Source: Mesorhizobium helmanticense (lineage in GTDB: Bacteria; Pseudomonadota; Alphaproteobacteria; Rhizobiales; Rhizobiaceae). Taken from it: a DNA stretch of 64,000 bases. This document shows positions 1 through 10,155 of the stretch, one piece after another (position 1 is the stretch's first letter; each line of letters opens with the position of its first letter). The notes under the pieces were generated by a model. That model was not told the origin of the DNA. It saw nothing but the letters and a program-made list of their open reading frames with translations, and did not search any database. The position numbers were made by a program, and so were the translations under genes. Location of the stretch: the NCBI RefSeq assembly GCF_003034915.1, contig NZ_PZJX01000024.1, forward strand, positions 248,001-312,000, written 5' to 3'.

Positions 1-324
1 CTGATCGAAACGGTGCTTCATGGCCTGGCGGACTACTGGCAGAAATATGACGGGCTTCATGAGTATTTCATGTTCCCCTACCATTTTGAGGCCTCGCTGC
101 TTTTGCACCGGCGGCTTCGACGTGATTTCCTGCGCATGCCGCAAATCGGTGCGGCCCAGCCGCATGAACTGCAATGGCAGCTCTTCAACCCCTTTGACGA
201 AGCCGCCCATCGCGCGGTCTTCGATCGTTTCTGGCTGCACAAGCTGACCCACAGGAACCCGCGGCCGGCGACAGGGGACCGCCTGCTATGGGACGCGATC
301 ATCGAAGGATGGCCGGCCGCTTGA
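1..324 (+). CDS. C-terminal part of a probable capsular-polysaccharide-type glycosyltransferase
   Basis: The reading frame is open from the first base and stops at 324, so only the last 107 residues are present and the start lies outside the window. The visible part contains an aromatic block (YFMFPYHFEA), a central PHELQWQLF segment and a late LHKLTHR motif. That order resembles the C-terminal end of the Caps_synth family (capsular polysaccharide synthesis, DXD-type sugar transferases). The catalytic DXD would lie upstream and cannot be seen. The assignment rests on recalled family appearance only and is moderate; an unrelated protein cannot be excluded. Confidence 0.5.
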   Translation: MIETVLHGLADYWQKYDGLHEYFMFPYHFEASLLLHRRLRRDFLRMPQIGAAQPHELQWQLFNPFDEAAHRAVFDRFWLHKLTHRNPRPATGDRLLWDAIIEGWPAA

Positions 325-435
325 TCTACGCCGAACGATCTAGCGTCAACGAAATTTCAGTTGAGTGACGACGCGAAAGGCGCGACGTTCGCCACCGGCG
401 CGGCGCAAGTACAAGAATGACTGGAGCGGTCGACG

Positions 436-1143
436 ATGACGGAAACACTAGAGGGCAGGCATATTGTGGTCACTGGCGGCACCGGGGCGCTTGGCGGCGC
501 GGTTGTCGGCAAACTGTTGGGTGAGGGGGCGATTTGCCATGTGCCCAACGCCCATGCCGCCGCGCCCGGGCATTTTCCCTATCCGGCACATGAGCGCGTC
601 AAGCTGGCGCACAATGTCGACCTCGCCGACCCCGCCAAGGTCGATGCGTTTTATGACGGCGTTCCGGATTTGTGGGCGTCCATCCATCTGGCCGGCGGCT
701 TTACCGCAGCGCCGGTGGAAAAGATCGAATCCGCGTCCTTCGCCGAAATGATGGACACCAACGCCCGCACCACCTTCCTGTGCTGCCGCGCCGCGATACG
801 CTCGATGCTGGCGGCCGAAACATCCGGCCGCATCGTCAACATCACGGCGCGCGCCGGGCTCGATCCCAGGCGTGGCTCCGGCATGGTCGCCTATGCCGCC
901 AGCAAGGCGGCGGTCGCGGCGATGACACTGGCGATGGCGGAAGAGCTGAAGGGCAAGGGCATATTGGTCAATGCGGTTGCGCCCTCGACCCTCGACACGC
1001 CGGCCAACCGGGCTGATATGCCCGACGCCGATTTCGGCAGATGGGTCAGCCTCGAAGCGGCGGCCGAGGCCGTCGCCTATCTCGCTTCGCCGGCTAATCT
1101 GGCGATGAGCGGCACGCTGGTGCCGCTATACGGCAGGGCCTGA
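436..1143 (+). CDS. Short-chain dehydrogenase/reductase (SDR)
   Basis: This 235-residue protein is a classical SDR, a soluble NAD(P)-dependent oxidoreductase. It has the nucleotide-binding motif TGGTGALG near residue 14, an N-A-R in place of the usual NAG-type segment around residue 110, and the catalytic YxxxK as YAASK at about residues 153-157. A GGAG ribosome site lies about ten bases before the ATG. The substrate cannot be told from the sequence. It is followed by a strong hairpin shared with the convergent rpsA gene and appears to be transcribed alone. Confidence 0.88.
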   Translation: MTETLEGRHIVVTGGTGALGGAVVGKLLGEGAICHVPNAHAAAPGHFPYPAHERVKLAHNVDLADPAKVDAFYDGVPDLWASIHLAGGFTAAPVEKIESASFAEMMDTNARTTFLCCRAAIRSMLAAETSGRIVNITARAGLDPRRGSGMVAYAASKAAVAAMTLAMAEELKGKGILVNAVAPSTLDTPANRADMPDADFGRWVSLEAAAEAVAYLASPANLAMSGTLVPLYGRA

Positions 1144-1165
1144 GCGCTCAAGCACGGCCAAAGAA

Positions 1166-1199
1166 AAACCCCGCCGGATCGCTCCGGCGGGGTTTGTTT
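1166..1199. terminator. Bidirectional rho-independent terminator
   Basis: A perfect 13-bp stem (1166-1178 with 1183-1195) with a TCGC loop is flanked by an A-rich stretch on the left and a T-rich stretch on the right. It can therefore stop transcription of the SDR gene on the plus strand and of rpsA on the minus strand, whose stop codon is about 20 bp away. Confidence 0.9.
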
Positions 1200-1219
1200 T
1201 TTAGTTGGTGCGAAGGCTC

Positions 1220-2917
1220 TTAGCTGCCCTGCTTCTTCAGCGCTGCGCCCAGGATGTCGCCCAGCGAAGCGCCGGAGTCGGTCGAGCCGTACTGGGCGAC
1301 CGCTTCCTTCTCCTCGGCGATTTCCAGCGCCTTGATCGAGACCTGCAGCTTGCGGGTCTTCTTGTCGAAGGCGATGACGCGGGCGTCGACCTTCTGGCCG
1401 ATGGTGAAGCGCTCGGGGCGCTGCTCGTCGCGGTCGCGGCTCAGATCGGAGCGCTTGATGAAGGTCTCGATGCCGCTGTCGACCAGCCGCACTTCCAGGC
1501 CGCCATCCTTGACGCCGATGACTTCGCAGGTGACGACCGCGTTCTTGCGCAGTTCGCCTGAAGTCGCCGCTTCGCCGACCGTATCCTTGGCCAGCTGCTT
1601 GATGCCGAGCGAGATGCGCTCCTTCTCGATGTCGACGTCGAGCACCTGCGCCTTGACCATGTCGCCGCGATTGTACTCTTCGATGACCTGCTCGCCCGGA
1701 CGGGTCCAGTCGAGGTCGGAGAGGTGCACCATGCCGTCCACGTCGCCTTCGAGACCGATGAACAGGCCGAACTCGGTCTTGTTCTTGACCTCGCCCTCGA
1801 CCTGGCTGCCGACCGGATGGCTGCTGGCGAAAGCCTGCCACGGATTCTCAAGCGTCTGCTTGAGGCCGAGCGAGATGCGGCGCTTGGCCGGATCGACCTC
1901 GAGCACCACCACGTCGACTTCCTGCGTCGTCGACAGGATCTTGCCGGGATGCACGTTCTTCTTCGTCCACGACATTTCCGAAACGTGGATGAGGCCTTCG
2001 ATGCCCGGCTCCAGCTCGACGAACGCGCCGTAGTCGGTGATGTTGGTGACGGTGCCCTTGATCTTCTTGCCGATCGGGAACTTGGTGCCGATCTCCGACC
2101 ACGGATCGCTCTCGAGCTGCTTCATGCCGAGCGAGATGCGGTGGGTTTCCTGGTTGATCCGGATGATCTGTACCTTGACCGTCTGGCCGATGTTGAGGAT
2201 TTCGGTCGGATGGTTGACGCGGCGCCATGCCATGTCGGTGACGTGCAGCAGGCCATCGATGCCGCCGAGGTCGACGAACGCACCGTAATCGGTGATGTTC
2301 TTGACGACGCCTTCGACCACCTGGCCCTCTTCGAGGTTCTGCACGATTTCCGAACGCTGTTCAGCGCGGCTCTCTTCGAGCACAGTGCGGCGCGACACCA
2401 CGATGTTGCCGCGGCGGCGATCCATCTTGAGGATCTCGAAGGGCTGCGGGTTGTGCATCAGCGGCGAGACGTCGCGGATCGGGCGGATATCGACCTGGCT
2501 GCGCGGCAGGAAGGCCACGGCGCCGTCGAGGTCGACGGTGAAGCCGCCCTTGACCTGGTTGAAGATGACGCCTTCGACGCGCTCACCCTTGGTGAACTTC
2601 TCTTCGAGTCGGACCCAGCTCTCTTCGCGGCGGGCCTTTTCACGGGAAAGCATCGCTTCGCCAAGCGCGTTCTCGATGCGCTCGACATAGACTTCGACCG
2701 TATCGCCGACCTTGAGGGTGGAGTCCTTGCCCTTGACGCCGAATTCCTTCAGCGGCACGCGGCCTTCGACCTTGAGGCCGACATCGATGATAGCCATGTC
2801 CTTTTCGATCGCGGTGATCGTGCCCTTGACGACCTGGCCTTCGCCGGAATGGCCGGCGGTAAAAGATTCTTCGAGCAGGCTCGCGAAATCATCGCGAGTG
2901 GGATTTGCAGCTGACAT
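1220..2917 (-). CDS. rpsA: 30S ribosomal protein S1
   Basis: The 565-residue protein binds mRNA on the small ribosomal subunit and helps translation initiation. It contains six consecutive S1 (OB-fold) repeats; the GAFVDLG / GAFVELE type motifs and LHVTDM / IHVSEM segments recur through the chain. The start was placed at MSAANPTRDD because this matches the known rhizobial N-terminus and an AGGAG lies just before it; an in-frame ATG 24 bp upstream is unlikely. The order aroA-cmk-rpsA is the usual alphaproteobacterial arrangement. The gene ends at a bidirectional terminator. Confidence 0.97.
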   Translation of the reverse strand: MSAANPTRDDFASLLEESFTAGHSGEGQVVKGTITAIEKDMAIIDVGLKVEGRVPLKEFGVKGKDSTLKVGDTVEVYVERIENALGEAMLSREKARREESWVRLEEKFTKGERVEGVIFNQVKGGFTVDLDGAVAFLPRSQVDIRPIRDVSPLMHNPQPFEILKMDRRRGNIVVSRRTVLEESRAEQRSEIVQNLEEGQVVEGVVKNITDYGAFVDLGGIDGLLHVTDMAWRRVNHPTEILNIGQTVKVQIIRINQETHRISLGMKQLESDPWSEIGTKFPIGKKIKGTVTNITDYGAFVELEPGIEGLIHVSEMSWTKKNVHPGKILSTTQEVDVVVLEVDPAKRRISLGLKQTLENPWQAFASSHPVGSQVEGEVKNKTEFGLFIGLEGDVDGMVHLSDLDWTRPGEQVIEEYNRGDMVKAQVLDVDIEKERISLGIKQLAKDTVGEAATSGELRKNAVVTCEVIGVKDGGLEVRLVDSGIETFIKRSDLSRDRDEQRPERFTIGQKVDARVIAFDKKTRKLQVSIKALEIAEEKEAVAQYGSTDSGASLGDILGAALKKQGS

Positions 2918-3124
2918 ATTTTCTCCTGGAATGCCTCGCATCTCAAGCGGGGCGGGCGCCGTGGGTTAGCGTTGCGTTGGCCTGCCGGCGTTCCGGGCTT
3001 TCCAAAAAACCCTTGGCCGCCTAAGCGGCAATTCCGGCGCATGAAGAATGCTGGCAGGCTGGTTCGTGCCCGATATGGGTATCTTTTGCGCTGCCGGCAA
3101 TCGGCAACAGCGGGAAAACCCGGC

Positions 3125-3775
3125 TCAGGCGTTGTTTCTTTTGGCGAGAACGTCGTCGATGATCGCTCTTGCCGCCAGAAACGCGGCCTCTATAGCCATT
3201 TCGGACGTATCAAGCAAGTGCGCGTCGGCGGCCGGCTTCAAGGGCGAGTCCGCACGGCCCATGTCGCGCTCGTCGCGGCGCATGATGTCGGCAAGGATCT
3301 CGGCGAAATTGGCGGTGCCGCCGATGCTCTCGATCTCGGCCAGCCGCCGCTGTGCCCGCACCTCGGCGCTCGCCGTCACATAGAGTTTGATGTCGGCGTC
3401 GGGGCAGACCACCGTGCCGATGTCGCGGCCGTCGAGCACGGCGCCGGGTGGCGCCTTGGCGAAGTCACGCTGCTTTTCGACCAGGATGCGCCGCACCGTC
3501 GGGAACACGGCGACTTTCGAAGCAGCCTCGCCGACCGCATGTGCCGACAGTATGGCGCGGTCGAGCTTGTTGAGGTCGACCTGGCGCGCCGCGGTCTCGG
3601 CTGCGGAGACATTGTCGAGCGGCAGGCCAAGCTGCAGCAGCGCATGCGCCACCGCGCGATAGGTGAGGCCGGTGTCGAGCAGGTTCAGCCGGTAGTGGTC
3701 GGCGAGCCGCCGTGCCAGCGTACCTTTGCCTGCTCCTGCGGGGCCGTCGATGGCGATGGTAAAGGTCGGGCTCAT
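3125..3775 (-). CDS. cmk: Cytidylate kinase
   Basis: A 216-residue nucleoside monophosphate kinase that phosphorylates CMP and dCMP with ATP in pyrimidine salvage and synthesis. The P-loop (GPAGAGKG) lies at the N-terminus, followed by the LDTGLTYRA substrate-binding segment and the DGRDIGTVV motif typical of Cmk. The start at [11 protein letters not shown] places the P-loop at the normal distance; the open frame upstream runs through a palindromic repeat and is not coding. It sits between aroA and rpsA on the same strand. Confidence 0.96.
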   Translation of the reverse strand: MSPTFTIAIDGPAGAGKGTLARRLADHYRLNLLDTGLTYRAVAHALLQLGLPLDNVSAAETAARQVDLNKLDRAILSAHAVGEAASKVAVFPTVRRILVEKQRDFAKAPPGAVLDGRDIGTVVCPDADIKLYVTASAEVRAQRRLAEIESIGGTANFAEILADIMRRDERDMGRADSPLKPAADAHLLDTSEMAIEAAFLAARAIIDDVLAKRNNA

Positions 3776-3820
3776 TGGCCGGCCGCCGCCTTTGTCCGCT
3801 TGGCGCTGGGCCACCGGGCC

Positions 3821-4003
3821 TTCGTCATCCCAGGGCGCAGCGAACGCGTAGCGGAGCGGAGACCCTGGGATCCATGCCGTGAGATCAGCCGATGAATGCT
3901 GCGGGTCAGAATTCCGCACCGTCGCGGAGCTTTGACGTCACGGCATGGATCCTGGGGTCTGCGCCGCGTCGCTTCGCTCCTTGCTTCGCCCCAGGATGAC
4001 GAA
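3821..4003. repeat. Large imperfect palindromic intergenic repeat
   Basis: Between aroA and cmk, a left arm (about 3821-3882, starting TTCGTCATCCCAGGGC) is the imperfect inverse of a right arm (about 3938-4003, ending GCCCCAGGATGACGAA). The inner arms meet at CCATGCCGTGA and TCACGGCATGG. It could fold into a long hairpin in the aroA-cmk transcript. The form resembles dispersed rhizobial intergenic elements; copy number cannot be seen from this window. Confidence 0.8.
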
Positions 4004-4054
4004 GGGAAGAATGTTGGCGCCCAATCTCTGAGGTCTGCGATTGCCATCAACAAG

Positions 4055-5542
<1,488 letters not shown>

Positions 5543-5606
5543 TTAGGCTTTGACAGCGCCGTAAACTGCCGCTAAGGGGACCAACCTTTTATCTACGAGG
5601 CTTGCT

Positions 5607-5999
5607 GTGGCAAAACCTGAACTTGGCACCAAACGCATAGATCCGGAAACGGGTCGGAAATTCTATGACCTGAACAAGGACCCGATCGTCTCGCCCTATA
5701 CCGGCAAGACCTACCCCCGCTCCTATTTCGAGGAAGGCAAGGCCGCCGCCATCGAGGAGGAAGAGGAAGTCGCCGAGAAGGAAGTCGACGCCGAGGAGGA
5801 AGAGGGCGTCGAAGTAGTTTCGCTCGAAGAGGCGGACGACGAGGCGAAAAGTGGCGACGATCTTCCCGATCTTGGCGATGACGAGGACGATGTCGATCTC
5901 GGCGACGACGAGGAAGACACTTTCCTCGCCGACGAAGAGGAAGAGGACGACGATGTCGCTGACATGATCGGCGTCGGCGACGACGACGACGAAGTTTGA
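5607..5999 (+). CDS. TIGR02300-type small acidic protein
   Basis: A 130-residue protein of unknown function found in alphaproteobacteria. The conserved N-terminal 45 residues hold a K-R-IDPETGRKFYDLNKDP segment and a PYTGKTYPRSYFEE segment. The remaining two thirds is almost entirely Glu and Asp and is probably disordered. It starts at GTG, with GAGG seven bases upstream; the family normally starts at this MAKPELGTKR point. It is divergent from aroA and lies just before a tRNA gene. Confidence 0.88.
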   Translation: MAKPELGTKRIDPETGRKFYDLNKDPIVSPYTGKTYPRSYFEEGKAAAIEEEEEVAEKEVDAEEEEGVEVVSLEEADDEAKSGDDLPDLGDDEDDVDLGDDEEDTFLADEEEEDDDVADMIGVGDDDDEV

Positions 6000-6180
6000 T
6001 GCGGACCAGGCGGGTGCGAGTTGCATTCGCCGGCTTTCGTTGCGCCGTCGCGAAAAAGCGGTTCTCGACGGCTTGATATTCGGGGAAGGCGGGGTTAGAA
6101 GCCGCCAGCACTAACGGCGCGGATTTAGAACCCGCGCTGGATCTCTTCGCCGGCAACGGCGCCGGTTGACTGCCGGGAGT

Positions 6181-6256
<76 letters not shown>

Positions 6257-6336
6257 AACAGTCTTTCACCTTCGCGGTCTGAGCGTGCGCCGCGCTATAG
6301 AATCCTGGCGAATGCCCCGCTGGGCGCTGATCTTAT

Positions 6337-6591
6337 TCAGTAGAACGCCATGCCAAGCACCACGAGCGCAAGGAGGATGATCACACCGACAAATGCGCTT
6401 ACTTTGACGGATGAAGCCAGGGACCGTCCAGATTTTACAGCTTCTACCCGAAGCTCCGGGCGATCTGTTTCCACCATATCGGATTTTGCAATTCCATTGC
6501 TCTCGATCGCCGTTGAAACCCTTTTTGCTATATCGCCGCGGATTATGGGATCATCGGACAAATGATCCGTCGTGCTGCGTTTGGATGCCAT
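6337..6591 (-). CDS. Small membrane protein of unknown function
   Basis: An 84-residue protein with a charged, Ser/Asp-rich N-terminal 60 residues and a single hydrophobic segment at the very C-terminus (FVGVIILLALVVLGMAFY), so it is probably tail-anchored. I do not recognise a family. The coding call rests on composition and the clear membrane segment. Confidence 0.55.
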   Translation of the reverse strand: MASKRSTTDHLSDDPIIRGDIAKRVSTAIESNGIAKSDMVETDRPELRVEAVKSGRSLASSVKVSAFVGVIILLALVVLGMAFY

Positions 6592-7048
6592 GTAAAACCC
6601 CGCCCCATATTTGCCCCTGGTAAGTAACGCTTCAGCCGGCCAAATGTTTCCCGCTCGTCAGTCGGTCATGCCTCGCCGCAGATGCCCCATGCTGCGGCAG
6701 GCCTACAAAAGACCTGATGGCCGTCCAATCATCCTTTACGAAATTCTTCAGTGAAGAGTTTCACAGAGCCTTCCCACAATATGGGCTCCGGAATTGGTAT
6801 GGTACGGAACTGGCCCTGTCCGGTCATTTGAATGGACACACGCCGCCTTTGCTGCCCGAGGCCTCTCGCTCCCCCGAAAAGGGCCGGCAAATCCGCAAGG
6901 CCGGGTGCGGTAAACTTGCGTTACCGACAATCAAATCAGGCACAGGGGGTTTGAACTTGCTTCCAGCATTTGCAGGGATGACGGCGAACAATCCGCTGAA
7001 AGACAGCGCCCGGAATCCCGGATGGAAGCAGGAAGGCCGCTCGACGCA
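6592..7048. other. Intergenic region without a convincing gene
   Basis: About 450 bp between a minus-strand small protein gene and a plus-strand membrane protein gene, so it must carry two divergent promoters. Short open frames here have unlikely composition and no supporting ribosome site. I see no clear operator, hairpin or RNA gene. Confidence 0.5.
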
Positions 7049-8302
7049 ATGACCACGACGATTGACGACATCCTCCGGCCGCTGGCGCTGACCGTGCGGT
7101 TGCTCGCCCAGTGCTGGCCGCAGCTTTTGCTGATCGGCTGCATCGGCATGATCGCTCACGACCTGCTGCTTCAGGGCGCCGTGGCCATCGGCCTCCAGTT
7201 CCCGCTCGGCGGAATGGTGGTCTTGTCCCTGGTGGTTCTCGCCAGGCTCTCGGTGCTGGTCATGATGTTCGTCATCCTGCGGCCGCATATGCCGGCGCTG
7301 GCGGCCCTGCGACAAAAAGCGGCCAAGGGTGCCAGCGAGACGAAGCGCGAACCGGCCCTAGCCATAACCGCGGCCGCGATCCTGCCGTTCTTCGCCTACT
7401 ATGCCGCCTGGGGCTTTCTCGGGGATACGGTCCGCGAATACTCGCGCATGGCGCTGGCCCAGGCCGATCTAGGCAAGAGCGTCGACATCTTCGCCATCCT
7501 TCAATCCAGCGGGGTGATACTGTCGATCGTCATATGCTGGCTGGTGCGTTTTGCCGCCAAGCGATTGAATGCGCGCGCCTCTCATCCCTATTGGCGGTTG
7601 CTGATCGTGGCGACCGACGCAACCTGGATCTTCATCGGTCTCTACGCGCTCGGCGTCTGGAAAGACGAACTCATCCGCTGGCTTGGCGCGGGCGCTGCGC
7701 TGCAGCAGATCGGCCTCGATTTGCTCGCGCCGGTAACTTCGGCCGCGGCCGCGGAGTTCGTTCCCGTGGAATTTCGGCCGCTTCCCCTAGGCGAGCAGCT
7801 TCAGAACCTGTTCTTCTTCGCATTGCTGCCGATTGTCTGGCTGGTGATGGCCGCGATCATCAACGGCTATGAGCTTTCCGCGCCGGCAGCTGCTACTCCC
7901 GCGGCATTGCACGCAACCTCCTGGCGCAAGTGGCTGAAGGATTTTGCGGCCCACTTCGTCGGTGGCTATCGCAGCCGCTACGCGCCGGTCTGGACTTGCC
8001 TCAAGCTGACGCTCAGTGCCGGCCTTGCCACGCTTGTCACCTTCGTCATCGCCTATCAGGCCGTCTCATGGGCCGGAGCCTGGATATGGTATGGCCTGAC
8101 AAGGTTGATCGGAGCGCATGATCTGGGGACCTGGCAGGTCTTTGCCGACACAATCAGCCTTTTCATCGGCAGCCCAAGCGAGCTCGACGGAGGCATCTTG
8201 CTCGACGCGGTCCGGGTCGCCCTGCTTGCAGCCGTGCTCGAGACTGCGGTCGGTGGGGCGCGAGGGGCGAGTGACGTCAGGTCCGCGGTTCGCCAACGCT
8301 GA
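7049..8302 (+). CDS. Multi-pass membrane protein of unknown function
   Basis: A protein of about 417 residues with roughly eight hydrophobic segments, for example around VLSLVVLARLSVLVMMFVIL, ILPFFAYYAAWGFLG, FALLPIVWLVMAAII and ATLVTFVIAYQAVSWAGAWIW. I do not recognise a family. The ATG at 7049 has GGAAGG 12 bases upstream; an ATG at 7022 in the same frame is the alternative. Its 3' end overlaps by 26 bp the convergent minus-strand gene, the last of three genes encoding membrane-anchored proteins, so the four may act together. Confidence 0.7.
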   Translation: MTTTIDDILRPLALTVRLLAQCWPQLLLIGCIGMIAHDLLLQGAVAIGLQFPLGGMVVLSLVVLARLSVLVMMFVILRPHMPALAALRQKAAKGASETKREPALAITAAAILPFFAYYAAWGFLGDTVREYSRMALAQADLGKSVDIFAILQSSGVILSIVICWLVRFAAKRLNARASHPYWRLLIVATDATWIFIGLYALGVWKDELIRWLGAGAALQQIGLDLLAPVTSAAAAEFVPVEFRPLPLGEQLQNLFFFALLPIVWLVMAAIINGYELSAPAAATPAALHATSWRKWLKDFAAHFVGGYRSRYAPVWTCLKLTLSAGLATLVTFVIAYQAVSWAGAWIWYGLTRLIGAHDLGTWQVFADTISLFIGSPSELDGGILLDAVRVALLAAVLETAVGGARGASDVRSAVRQR

Positions 8303-8837
8303 GATAATTCGGCAGCGCCGAACGGAGCGCGATCGACAGCGTAAGGCTGCTCGCCGCGGGTGGGATCGAAAAGCTGGCAACCATCCGTGCTGGTTGGCCG
8401 GGTTCTATCGCTGCGAATGCGACGCCGCCGCACAGCGACCGCTGCTCGGCCTCCGGATATTGCTGCCTGAGCACCGGATCGGCAAACAGGGTCGGCTGCC
8501 ATGCGCGGCCGCTTTCGTCGGCAAGCCGCACCTCGCACGGAATGGCGCCGAGCGCCTTCGGGTCAGCAGCAACGGCCTCGAATTCGGCCAGGACGACGGC
8601 GTTTCCCCCGCTGCCCGCCAATCTGGTGAAGCGCGTCACGGTCCAGCTTGCGCCGGCATAGTCGACCGGTTGCCCCAAGGTCGCGGCTACCGGCTGGCGC
8701 AGATGCTGGGCGCGCCAGTCCTTGATGCTTCCCCAGGTCTGCGCGGCCAGCGCGGCAGGCACGGCAACCACCAGCGCCGCCATGCTCAGCCAATAGCCTC
8801 GCCGCGTTGACGTCACCTTTGCGGGAGAACTGTCCAT
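8277..8837 (-). CDS. Membrane-anchored exported protein of unknown function
   Basis: A 186-residue protein with one N-terminal hydrophobic segment (YWLSMAALVVAVPAALAA) and a mostly beta-strand-like exported part with two cysteines (IPCEVRL and RSLCGGV). Third in a row of three minus-strand genes with the same plan; it overlaps the upstream gene by 25 bp, which argues for translational coupling. No family recognised. The C-terminal end overlaps the convergent plus-strand membrane protein gene. Confidence 0.7.
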   Translation of the reverse strand: MDSSPAKVTSTRRGYWLSMAALVVAVPAALAAQTWGSIKDWRAQHLRQPVAATLGQPVDYAGASWTVTRFTRLAGSGGNAVVLAEFEAVAADPKALGAIPCEVRLADESGRAWQPTLFADPVLRQQYPEAEQRSLCGGVAFAAIEPGQPARMVASFSIPPAASSLTLSIALRSALPNYLSVGEPRT

Positions 8838-9406
8838 GGCGGTCCTTCGTCATTGCGGCGGATGGTGATCGCCGGCTCTATGTCCTTGCCGGAAACATTC
8901 GTGGCGATGCGGATCTCATCGTCGAGCGGCAGCAATTTTGTACGTGCGACCACTACCGTGCCGCCGGCGACGGCATCCTCCGGCATTTCGAACATCAGCA
9001 GTACGCGGCGTGGCAGGCCGGGCTGGTAGACATCGCCCGACATCATCTCGATCGTCGCCGGCACCCGGTCGGTCAGCACGTAGCGCACGCCGCTGCCGCT
9101 CAGCCACTCGCCGGATGTCAGGCCCAAGGTTTCGAATTTCGCCTCTGCCTCGCCCTCGACCACAACCCACACGCCGGAACTCGTATAGGTTTTTGACTTG
9201 CCGAAAGTTTCGGTGTTGAGAACGCGCGCCACCCTGACGCTGTCCAGTGAAAGCGCGAACGCACTCGCCTCGACACGCTTGTTCATGCCGCCCGAGTAGG
9301 CTATCGGCGACGTGATCCTGCTGTAGAGCGGACGCGTATGCTGCATGCCATAGAGCACGAAAGCGGCAAACATCAGCGCCAGCACTGAGCGCACCACGCG
9401 CATCAT
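8813..9406 (-). CDS. Membrane-anchored exported protein of unknown function
   Basis: A 197-residue protein that starts at an ATG overlapping the stop of the gene upstream (ATGA). It has one N-terminal membrane segment (SVLALMFAAFVLYG) and a long extracytoplasmic region rich in beta-strand patterns, including SGVWVVVEGEAEAKF and an ARTKLLPLDDE segment. No family recognised. It is the middle gene of three overlapping genes with similar architecture. Confidence 0.72.
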   Translation of the reverse strand: MMRVVRSVLALMFAAFVLYGMQHTRPLYSRITSPIAYSGGMNKRVEASAFALSLDSVRVARVLNTETFGKSKTYTSSGVWVVVEGEAEAKFETLGLTSGEWLSGSGVRYVLTDRVPATIEMMSGDVYQPGLPRRVLLMFEMPEDAVAGGTVVVARTKLLPLDDEIRIATNVSGKDIEPAITIRRNDEGPPWTVLPQR

Positions 9407-9984
9407 GGCGCCTTCTCCACCGGCAGATCGACCCTCGCTACGGGTTCGCGGTCGTACCAGCCGCTTGCGCCATAGAGGTTGTCGCGCCGCTTGTAGATCT
9501 GGCCGGTGACGGTCACCGTAATCTTGTCTGGCACTGGCACATCGGCCGGCCACTCCCAGACCATCGTCAGGCGTTCCGGCATGTTGGGATTGAAATATCC
9601 AGCCAGATATTTGTCGCGATCGAGATAGGCCGTCGGCATATCGAGCTTTTGCGCCGGCGCGCTGATCGTGACGACGCGGTAGAGCACGTTGTTGGGAGTG
9701 GCGGAACGGTTCACCACATCCATGTCCACCATCACAAGCTTAACGGGTTGCGACTGAGGAACGCCGGTCGGCGGCACGGTTCCGGTGCGTGCCGTCCGCA
9801 ATGTCACAAACCAGCGACCGGTATCGATCTGCTGGCCTGCCTGCATGACAGGCACTTGCGGCGGATGGGCAGCCTCGTACAGCGTCATCGAAAACGAGAT
9901 TGCCGATGCGGCCAGCCCACCCAGGCCAGCGATCATGAAAGCAAAAAGTCTTTGCCGTACTGTCGTTCGTGTCGGTTCCGTCAT
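9403..9984 (-). CDS. Membrane-anchored exported protein of unknown function
   Basis: A 193-residue protein starting MTEPTRTTVRQ. It has an N-terminal hydrophobic segment (FMIAGLGGLAASAISFSM) and an extracytoplasmic part with DMDVVNRSATPNN and VWEWPADVPVPDKITV. Its WEWP and TVTVTGQIY stretches suggest an immunoglobulin-like beta domain, but this is a guess. It is the first gene of a three-gene overlapping set; the start was chosen because the upstream codons lie in low-quality sequence. Confidence 0.7.
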   Translation of the reverse strand: MTEPTRTTVRQRLFAFMIAGLGGLAASAISFSMTLYEAAHPPQVPVMQAGQQIDTGRWFVTLRTARTGTVPPTGVPQSQPVKLVMVDMDVVNRSATPNNVLYRVVTISAPAQKLDMPTAYLDRDKYLAGYFNPNMPERLTMVWEWPADVPVPDKITVTVTGQIYKRRDNLYGASGWYDREPVARVDLPVEKAP

Positions 9985-10109
9985 GCGCGGTACGGTATGC
10001 GATGCACTCAGGTCAGCGTTATACGATGCAACCGCCGCGCGAGCGGACAACAATTGTTACATTGTTTAAACGGCGGGGCCATCCGGTCGCTTCCGACAGA
10101 CTGGGTTTC

Positions 10110-10141
10110 AGCGGGCGCGCGTGCTCCGTGCCGCGCCCGCT
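10110..10141 (-). terminator. Possible terminator hairpin after the SIS gene
   Basis: A 10-bp GC-rich stem (10110-10119 with 10132-10141) lies about 15 bp past the stop of the SIS-domain gene. It has no T run on the minus strand, so it may only stabilise the transcript end. Confidence 0.4.
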
Positions 10142-10155
10142 TCTTGCACTGCTTT

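Noticed and set aside
1724..2914. Long plus-strand open frame opposite rpsA
   Set aside because: It is an antisense shadow of a certain ribosomal protein gene with high GC at third positions; its Asp/Ala/Leu-rich sequence has no motif.
6717..7052. Open frame of 111 codons upstream of the membrane protein gene
   Set aside because: Composition is unlike a protein, there is no ribosome site, and it overlaps the start of a better-supported gene.
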